Shown: positions 1 to 6,800 of the stretch, piece by piece
Position numbering within the stretch: position 1 is the stretch's first letter
Layout of the letters: the number at the start of each line of letters is the position of its first letter
Assembly (NCBI GenBank): GCA_015489145.1
Contig: WGAH01000460.1
Span: forward strand, 1-6,800
Origin: Deltaproteobacteria bacterium
GTDB lineage: Bacteria > Myxococcota_A > UBA796 > UBA2385
DNA: 6,800 nucleotides
Direction of reading: 5' to 3'
Made by a program: the position numbers and the translations under genes
Notes under the pieces: generated by a model
Seen by the model: only the letters and a program-made list of their open reading frames with translations
Databases searched by the model: none
What the model was told of the DNA's origin: nothing

Positions 1-1
1 C

Positions 2-1297
2 CTCCTCCTCGCCCTCCTCGGGACCGCCCTCCTCCTCGCCGGGCGCCGCCCCGCCCGCGCCCAGGAGCCCGTGCCGACCATCGTCGTGCCGGTCTCGCCG
101 GGGCGCAACCCGCTGGCGGTGGCCGTGCCCGAGCCGGTGGGCGGCGCCGCCGAGGCCCGGGACTTCGCCGCCATCGTGCGCCGCGACCTCGACCTCAGCG
201 GCTGGTTCCAGGTCATCCCGCCCGCCGCCTACATCGAGCCCGCCGGCACCGGCCTGCGGCCGGGCCAGTTCCGCTTCGAGGACTGGGACGTGCCCGGCGC
301 CACCGTCCTCGCCAAGACCGGCCTGCGCCGCCAGGGCGACGCCCTGCGGGCCGAGGTGTGGGTCTACGACGTGGCCGGCCGCCGCAAGCTCGGCGCCCGG
401 GCGTTTTCGGCCGACCCCAAGGCCCTCCGCATCCTCGCCCACAAGGTCGCCAACGAGATCATCCTCCGGGTGACCGGCCGCACCGCGCCCTTCGACACCC
501 GCTTCGCCTTCGCCGCCGACTTCACCGGCAACAAGGAGATCTACGTCTGCGACTTCGACGGCCAGGGCCTCGCCCAGATCACCCGCAACGGCTCGATCAA
601 CATCCAGCCCGCCTGGGACCCCACCGGCAGCCGCATCGCCTTCACCAGCTACCTGTCGGGCAACCCCGACACCTACATCGCCGACCTGCGCGCCGGCCGC
701 ATCACCCGGCTGAGCGCCCGGGCCGGCATCAACAGCGGCCCGAGCTTCTCCCCCGACGGCCGCCTCATCGCCCTCACCCTCTCGCCGGGCGGCGACCCCG
801 ACATCTTCACCCTCGACGCCCGCACCGGCGCGGTGGTGGCCCGGCTCACCCGCTCGGTGGGCATCGACGTCTCGCCCGTGTTCTCGCCCGACGGATCGCG
901 CATCGCCTTCGTGAGCGAGCGTTCGGGGGGGGCGCAGATCTACGTGATGAACGCCGACGGCACCGGCGTCCACCGGGTCAGCTTCCAGGGCAACTACAAC
1001 ACCGATCCCGCCTGGTCCCCGGACGGGACCACCCTCGCCTTCGTCGGTCGAGACGTCAACTTCGACGTGTTCACCGTCCGCGCCGACGGCACGGGCCTCA
1101 CCCGCATCACCCAGGACGCCGGCGACAACGAGGACCCCTCCTGGAGCCCCGACGGGGCCTACATCGCCTTCTCCTCCACCCGCACCGGCGCCTCCCACAT
1201 CTGGATGGCCACCGCCGACGGCGTGCGGCAGGTGCAGCTCACCCGCGGGGCCGGCGGCTACACCAACCCGGCCTGGTCGCCCTCGCTGCACTGGTAG
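2..1297 (+). CDS. tolB: Tol-Pal system beta-propeller protein TolB (5' end cut by window)
   Basis: Periplasmic component of the Tol-Pal envelope complex; in known systems it binds Pal and the TolA C-terminus and supports outer-membrane constriction and integrity. Numbering codons from nt 2, residues 1-21 form a hydrophobic, leucine-rich signal-peptide core ending in ARA-Q, a plausible signal peptidase I site; the initiator lies just left of the window. Residues about 24-155 match the TolB N-terminal alpha/beta domain. Residues about 165-431 are a six-bladed propeller, with DPTG/SPDG/SPS turns at 206, 250, 295, 339, 382 and 426 (period 43-45), each typically followed by an IAF-like strand. The protein ends AWSPSLHW, as TolB proteins typically end in AWSP-x. 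Visible length (431 codons) is near the usual size of about 430. The in-frame GTG at nt 71 is not the likely start because it would remove the signal peptide. pal does not follow; a phosphatase gene does. A run of eight G lies at 925-932 without breaking the frame. Confidence 0.93.
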   Translation, partial: LLLALLGTALLLAGRRPARAQEPVPTIVVPVSPGRNPLAVAVPEPVGGAAEARDFAAIVRRDLDLSGWFQVIPPAAYIEPAGTGLRPGQFRFEDWDVPGATVLAKTGLRRQGDALRAEVWVYDVAGRRKLGARAFSADPKALRILAHKVANEIILRVTGRTAPFDTRFAFAADFTGNKEIYVCDFDGQGLAQITRNGSINIQPAWDPTGSRIAFTSYLSGNPDTYIADLRAGRITRLSARAGINSGPSFSPDGRLIALTLSPGGDPDIFTLDARTGAVVARLTRSVGIDVSPVFSPDGSRIAFVSERSGGAQIYVMNADGTGVHRVSFQGNYNTDPAWSPDGTTLAFVGRDVNFDVFTVRADGTGLTRITQDAGDNEDPSWSPDGAYIAFSSTRTGASHIWMATADGVRQVQLTRGAGGYTNPAWSPSLHW

Positions 1298-1302
1298 CCC
1301 CC

Positions 1303-1308
1303 GGGGAG
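1303..1308 (+). promoter_or_regulatory. Ribosome binding site of the Ppx/GppA gene
   Basis: GGGGAG lies 6 nt upstream of the GTG at 1315, in the 17-nt gap after the tolB stop. It supports the GTG start even though the same frame stays open far upstream inside tolB. Confidence 0.65.
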
Positions 1309-1314
1309 TCCGGC

Positions 1315-2244
1315 GTGCGCGCGGCCATCGACATCGGCACGAACTCGATCCTGCTCGCCGTCGGCGAGCCCGGCCGGGCGGTCCTCGACCTCAGCCGGGT
1401 GGTCGGTCTCGGGCGCGGGCTGGCGGCCACGGGCCGCATCGCCCCCGACCGCATCGCCGCCGGCGAGGCCGCGATCCGCGCGTACCGCGAGGCGGCGCGA
1501 GGGGCCGGGGTTCCCCCGGACCACCTCGCCGTCGTCGCCACCGCCATCGCCCGGCGCGCCGCCAACTGGGCCGAGGCGGCGCGGCGCTTCGAGGCCGCCG
1601 CCGGCGTCCCCGTTCGCGTGCTCTCGGGCGAGGAGGAGGCCCGCCTCACCTGGCACGGCGCCCTCGGCGACGTCGAGGACGGCGTCGAGGCGGCCGTCGT
1701 CGACCTCGGCGGCGGCAGCGTGGAGGTCGCCGCGGGCCGCGCCGGAGCCCCCCCGGAACGCGCCGTGTCGGTACCCCTCGGCGCCGTCACGCTCACGGAA
1801 TCGGTGGCGCCCCCGGACGAGGGCGCCGCCGGGCCCGCCGTCCTCGCGCGCCTGCGGGAGGCCGTCCGCCGGCGCCTCGGCGACCTGTCCGGCTTCGACC
1901 CGCCGGCGGTCGCCGTCGGCGTCGGCGGCACCATCACCACCCTGGCCGCCATGCACCTGGGACTCGACCGCTGGTCGGCGGAGCGCGTCCACGGCCTCCT
2001 GCTCGACGGCCCCACCCTCGACGCCTGGGCCGAACGCCTCGCCGGCATGACCCGGGACGAGCGGCGCCGGGCCGCCCGCGCCTCCCCCGAGCGGGCCGAC
2101 CTGGTGCTCGCCGGGACCGTGATCCTCGACGAGGTGCGCCGGGCCCTCGGGGCGCCGGCGCTCCGGGTGAGCACGGGCGGGCTGCGTCACGCCCTCCTCG
2201 CGCCCCCCGACCGGCACGCGCAATTCGCCGCGCCTCCACCGTAG
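1315..2244 (+). CDS. Ppx/GppA family phosphatase (exopolyphosphatase-like, single-module form)
   Basis: Predicted cytosolic phosphohydrolase of the ASKHA (actin/hsp70-like) fold, which removes terminal phosphate from polyphosphate (Ppx) or from pppGpp (GppA). The protein is 309 aa. Family motifs appear in order: DIGTNS phosphate loop (6-11), ATAIARRAAN (75-84, corresponding to the usual ATSAxRxAxN), SGEEEARL (104-111, holding the expected catalytic glutamate), DLGGGSVE (130-137, second phosphate loop), GVGGT (202-206), RADLVLAG (260-267) and STGGLRHALL (286-295). The C-terminal HD-type extension of E. coli Ppx/GppA (about 500 aa) is absent, so this is the short form of about 300 aa. The GTG start is chosen because it has a good ribosome binding site and sits just before the N-terminal beta strand; nothing upstream is needed. 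The gene is 17 nt behind tolB and probably shares its transcript. Motifs alone do not separate polyphosphate from pppGpp as substrate, so no symbol is given. Confidence 0.9.
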   Translation: MRAAIDIGTNSILLAVGEPGRAVLDLSRVVGLGRGLAATGRIAPDRIAAGEAAIRAYREAARGAGVPPDHLAVVATAIARRAANWAEAARRFEAAAGVPVRVLSGEEEARLTWHGALGDVEDGVEAAVVDLGGGSVEVAAGRAGAPPERAVSVPLGAVTLTESVAPPDEGAAGPAVLARLREAVRRRLGDLSGFDPPAVAVGVGGTITTLAAMHLGLDRWSAERVHGLLLDGPTLDAWAERLAGMTRDERRRAARASPERADLVLAGTVILDEVRRALGAPALRVSTGGLRHALLAPPDRHAQFAAPPP

Positions 2245-2247
2245 CGA

Positions 2248-2263
2248 CCCCGTTGCTCCGGGG
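2248..2263 (+). terminator. Small GC hairpin after the phosphatase stop codon (possible weak terminator)
   Basis: CCCCG (2248-2252) pairs perfectly with CGGGG (2259-2263) around a 6-nt loop, beginning 4 nt after the stop codon. The stem is only 5 bp and no T-run follows, so intrinsic termination is doubtful. In DNA this GC-rich, such a short stem can arise by chance. Confidence 0.2.
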
Positions 2264-2264
2264 C

Positions 2265-2270
2265 TATCCT
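2265..2270 (+). promoter_or_regulatory. Candidate -10 element upstream of the MopE-like gene
   Basis: TATCCT is one of the few AT-containing hexamers in the 96-nt gap and matches 4 of 6 bases of the sigma-70 -10 consensus. It lies about 70 nt before the ATG at 2341. No convincing -35 element is seen at the expected spacing. The call rests mostly on position and on contrast with the GC-rich surroundings. Confidence 0.2.
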
Positions 2271-2331
2271 GGTGCCGATCACCGGCGCCCCGGACCATCT
2301 CGCCACCCCACCCGCTCGAACCCGACCGCAC

Positions 2332-2335
2332 GGAG
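2332..2335 (+). promoter_or_regulatory. Ribosome binding site of the MopE-like lipoprotein gene
   Basis: GGAG sits 5 nt before the ATG at 2341. It selects this ATG over the in-frame GTG at 2272, which would place 23 non-signal-like residues ahead of a classical lipoprotein signal peptide. Confidence 0.6.
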
Positions 2336-2340
2336 CCGCC

Positions 2341-4962
<2,622 letters not shown>

Positions 4963-4986
4963 TCGCCGCGACCGGGCGGGGCGGCC

Positions 4987-6732
4987 TCAGGGGCAGGCGA
5001 GGCCCTCGCCCCGGAGGTCGTAGATCGCCACCGCCTCGTCCTCCCAGGCCGGCTCGCCGAGGAGCTCCCGGAAGGCGCGGCGGCCCCGGGCCCAGTCGTC
5101 GACCATGACCAACCGCCCGCCGCGGCGACGGGGGCGCAGGAAGCCCTCGCGCCGCACGACCACCCAGCGGTAGCCCAGGGCCTCGAAGGCCGCGCGGTCC
5201 TCGGGGCGCACGGGGCCGGGGAGGGGCTGCCGGTCGCCGAGGGCGAGCAGCGCCGCCACGAAGCTGTTGTCCCGGCGCAGGCGCAGGAAGCCCTCGGGCT
5301 GGAAGGCCTCCTTGGTCACCAGCATCCCGTTGAGCATCGGCTTGTGGTGGACGGTCTGGTGGTACAGCGGGCGCTGGCCGAGGGCGTAGGGCAGCTCGAC
5401 GACGGCGCCCTCCGGCGCCCGGGCGAGGCAGGCGATGCCCGGGGCGACGGCGGCGTCCCAGGAGGCCAGCGGCAGCAGCCCCGCCGCCGCCGCGCCCCCG
5501 GCCGCCGCCAGGGCCACCGCCGCCGCCGCCGCCGGACGCGCCCACCGGCGCTTCCACCGGCCGGCCAGGCGCTCCACCGCCACCGCCGCCCCGGCCGCCG
5601 CCGGCCAGGCGAGCAGCCCCAGCGCCCGGGAGGGCCACCACCAGCGGCGCAGGAGGGGGACCCGCTCGTAGAGCGCGGTGAAGGCGGCGTCGTGGACGAA
5701 GCGGTCGCCGATCACCAGGGCGGGACCGAAGGCGAAGAAGAGCCCCGCCGCCAGGGCGCCGAGGAGGACGGGCCGGGCGCGGCGGGACGCCGCCAGGCCG
5801 AGGAGCGCCAGCGCCGCCGCCACCGGGCCGAAGACCCGCGGTCCCGGGTCGAAGCGCAGCCCGTCCACGTCGAGCAGCGCCCCCACCCGGCCGTCGAGGG
5901 CGAGCACGCTGAGGCCCTGCGGATCGCCCTGCTCGGTGAGGAGGCGCAGGTGGCCCAGGGGCCCGGCGGTCGGGCCGACGGCGAGGAGCCCGGGAATGCC
6001 GTCGGCGGCGGCCCGCTCCACCAGCGGCCAGGCCAGGGGCGCCGCCACCGCCAGCGACACCGCCGCCGCCAGGCCCGTCCGCAGCAGCTCGCGCCCGCGC
6101 TCGGGCCCGGCGACCAGGCGCATCGCCAGGGCGAGCGCCCCGAGGACGGCGCCGAGCAGCCCGTAGAACCAGTAGCCGAGGCCGGCGAGGCCGAGCCAGA
6201 GGCCGCCGAGAACGCCCCGGCGCGGCGTCGGCCGCTCGATCAGCGAGGCGACCCAGAGCCCGAGGAAGACGAGCATCGCCTGGGTGGGCCGGCCGCGCTG
6301 GATCTCGCCGAGGGCGAAGGGCCAGCACAGGGCGACGAGGGCGGCGGCGAGGCGCGCGTCGGGCCCGGCGCCGAGGGCCCGCGCCACCCGGGCGCCGGCC
6401 CAGGCGTTGCCGAGGAGCAGCAGCAGCACCCACAGGTCCATGCCCGCCACCGGCCCGAGGGCGAGGCGCAGGGGCAGGGCGAGGACCGCGTCGAGGAGGT
6501 TGGTGCCCGTGTGGAGGTAGACGTCCTTGCCCCACGGGTAGAACAGCAGGTCGGTGTGGCCGAGGGAGCGGCCGTGGAGCAGGGCCTCGCCGGTCCACCA
6601 GAAGAACCACTCGGTGCCGTAGGCGTCGAGCCAGTCGGTGCCGGCGAAGCGCCGGCCCGGGGGCAGCACCGCCCGGCCGGCGACGACCAGGGCCGCCAGC
6701 AGCACCACCACCGCGCGCCCGCGCCGGCTCAC
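4987..6732 (-). CDS. Polytopic membrane protein, GT-C glycosyltransferase-like
   Basis: Integral membrane protein of 581 aa; exact family not identified. Residues 7-25 form a first transmembrane helix. A polar extracytoplasmic loop with acidic GTDWLDAYGTEW (31-42) and YPWGKDVYLHTGTNLLD (65-81) follows. About eight to ten more hydrophobic segments lie roughly at 82-120, 126-143, 152-166, 173-203, 219-238, 301-341, 370-388 and 398-422. A soluble tail of about 150 residues ends the protein, with VVELPYALGQRPLYHQTVHHKP at about 444-465 split across strand and loop. This order (acidic first loop, multi-helix core, C-terminal domain with a YxQTVHxKP-like stretch) is what I associate with lipid-linked-sugar GT-C or YfhO-like membrane proteins, so transfer to an envelope glycan is a reasonable inference, not a demonstrated role. 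Start is GTG, overlapping the preceding stop as GTGA, with a G-run at 6737-6741 as a weak ribosome binding site. It converges on the lipoprotein gene across 24 nt. Confidence 0.82.
   Translation of the reverse strand: MSRRGRAVVVLLAALVVAGRAVLPPGRRFAGTDWLDAYGTEWFFWWTGEALLHGRSLGHTDLLFYPWGKDVYLHTGTNLLDAVLALPLRLALGPVAGMDLWVLLLLLGNAWAGARVARALGAGPDARLAAALVALCWPFALGEIQRGRPTQAMLVFLGLWVASLIERPTPRRGVLGGLWLGLAGLGYWFYGLLGAVLGALALAMRLVAGPERGRELLRTGLAAAVSLAVAAPLAWPLVERAAADGIPGLLAVGPTAGPLGHLRLLTEQGDPQGLSVLALDGRVGALLDVDGLRFDPGPRVFGPVAAALALLGLAASRRARPVLLGALAAGLFFAFGPALVIGDRFVHDAAFTALYERVPLLRRWWWPSRALGLLAWPAAAGAAVAVERLAGRWKRRWARPAAAAAVALAAAGGAAAAGLLPLASWDAAVAPGIACLARAPEGAVVELPYALGQRPLYHQTVHHKPMLNGMLVTKEAFQPEGFLRLRRDNSFVAALLALGDRQPLPGPVRPEDRAAFEALGYRWVVVRREGFLRPRRRGGRLVMVDDWARGRRAFRELLGEPAWEDEAVAIYDLRGEGLACP
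5517..5534. repeat. (CCG)6 trinucleotide run inside the membrane-protein gene
   Basis: Six perfect CCG units. On the minus strand they fall in the alanine-rich last membrane helix (residues about 400-406 of the protein). Codon-level slippage here would only change helix length by whole alanines. Confidence 0.5.
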
Positions 6733-6800
6733 AGGGCCCCCAGGGCGAAGTGGGGCACGACGCGGGGCTCGTCGCGCCAGGTGAGCGGGAAGGGGTTGAC
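6729..6800 (-). CDS. C-terminal end of an upstream operon gene (partial, function unknown)
   Basis: Reading the minus strand from the window edge gives 23 uninterrupted codons, VNPFPLTWRDEPR followed by VVPHFALGAL, then TGA at 6731-6729. The stop shares GTGA with the GTG start of the membrane-protein gene, the usual sign of translational coupling between operon neighbours. The body of the gene lies outside the window. The tail is too short to identify; from the neighbour, a membrane or glycan-related protein would be unsurprising, but this is only a guess. Other frames in this 72-nt stretch cannot be excluded by length alone; the 4-nt overlap is the main support. Confidence 0.6.
   Translation of the reverse strand, partial: VNPFPLTWRDEPRVVPHFALGAL

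Noticed and set aside
358..1314. Upstream in-frame extension of the phosphatase gene through tolB
   Set aside because: The extension is Arg/Pro/His-rich shadow sequence of tolB; the family N-terminus begins exactly after the GTG at 1315, which has a ribosome binding site.
4963..4986. Possible bidirectional terminator between the convergent genes
   Set aside because: Only a 5-bp GCCGC/GCGGC pairing (4965-4969 with 4981-4985) and no T-run on either strand; not distinguishable from chance in this GC-rich sequence.

Overview
The window is very GC-rich DNA with strong third-position G/C bias. It encodes a TolB with a Sec signal peptide, a short Ppx/GppA phosphatase and a large MopE-type lipoprotein full of DNDCDG modules. 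Tol-Pal indicates a Gram-negative envelope. MopE-like proteins of this type, together with this base composition, are most typical of Myxococcota and related former Deltaproteobacteria. That placement is an inference from gene content, not a phylogenetic result.

Layout. Nt 2-1297 (+): tolB, missing only its first few codons at the window edge. Nt 1315-2244 (+): Ppx/GppA-family phosphatase, 17 nt after tolB with its own ribosome binding site, so probably co-transcribed. Nt 2245-2340: 96-nt gap with a small hairpin, a possible -10 element and a ribosome binding site. Nt 2341-4962 (+): an 873-residue lipoprotein made of a lipobox, seven acidic Ca-loop/DCDD repeats (six complete with CDGxDNDCDG), and a right-handed parallel beta-helix domain. 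Nt 4963-4986: 24-nt convergent gap. Nt 4987-6732 (-): a 581-residue polytopic membrane protein resembling GT-C-type glycosyltransferases. Nt 6729-6800 (-): the last 23 codons of another gene that overlaps the membrane-protein start by 4 nt (GTGA), so these two form an operon running in from the right.

How the parts relate. TolB works in the periplasm with Pal and the TolQRA motor to maintain the outer membrane. The phosphatase is cytosolic and acts on polyphosphate or pppGpp. The MopE-like lipoprotein is an exported, probably cell-surface, metal-binding and disulfide-rich protein. The minus-strand pair probably belongs to envelope glycan or glycolipid synthesis. No mobile element, CRISPR array, tRNA or rRNA was seen. 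I do not see a convincing new multi-gene system. The most interesting object is the modular lipoprotein, because of its fixed cysteine spacing, its two Trp/His-bearing modules and its fusion to a beta-helix.
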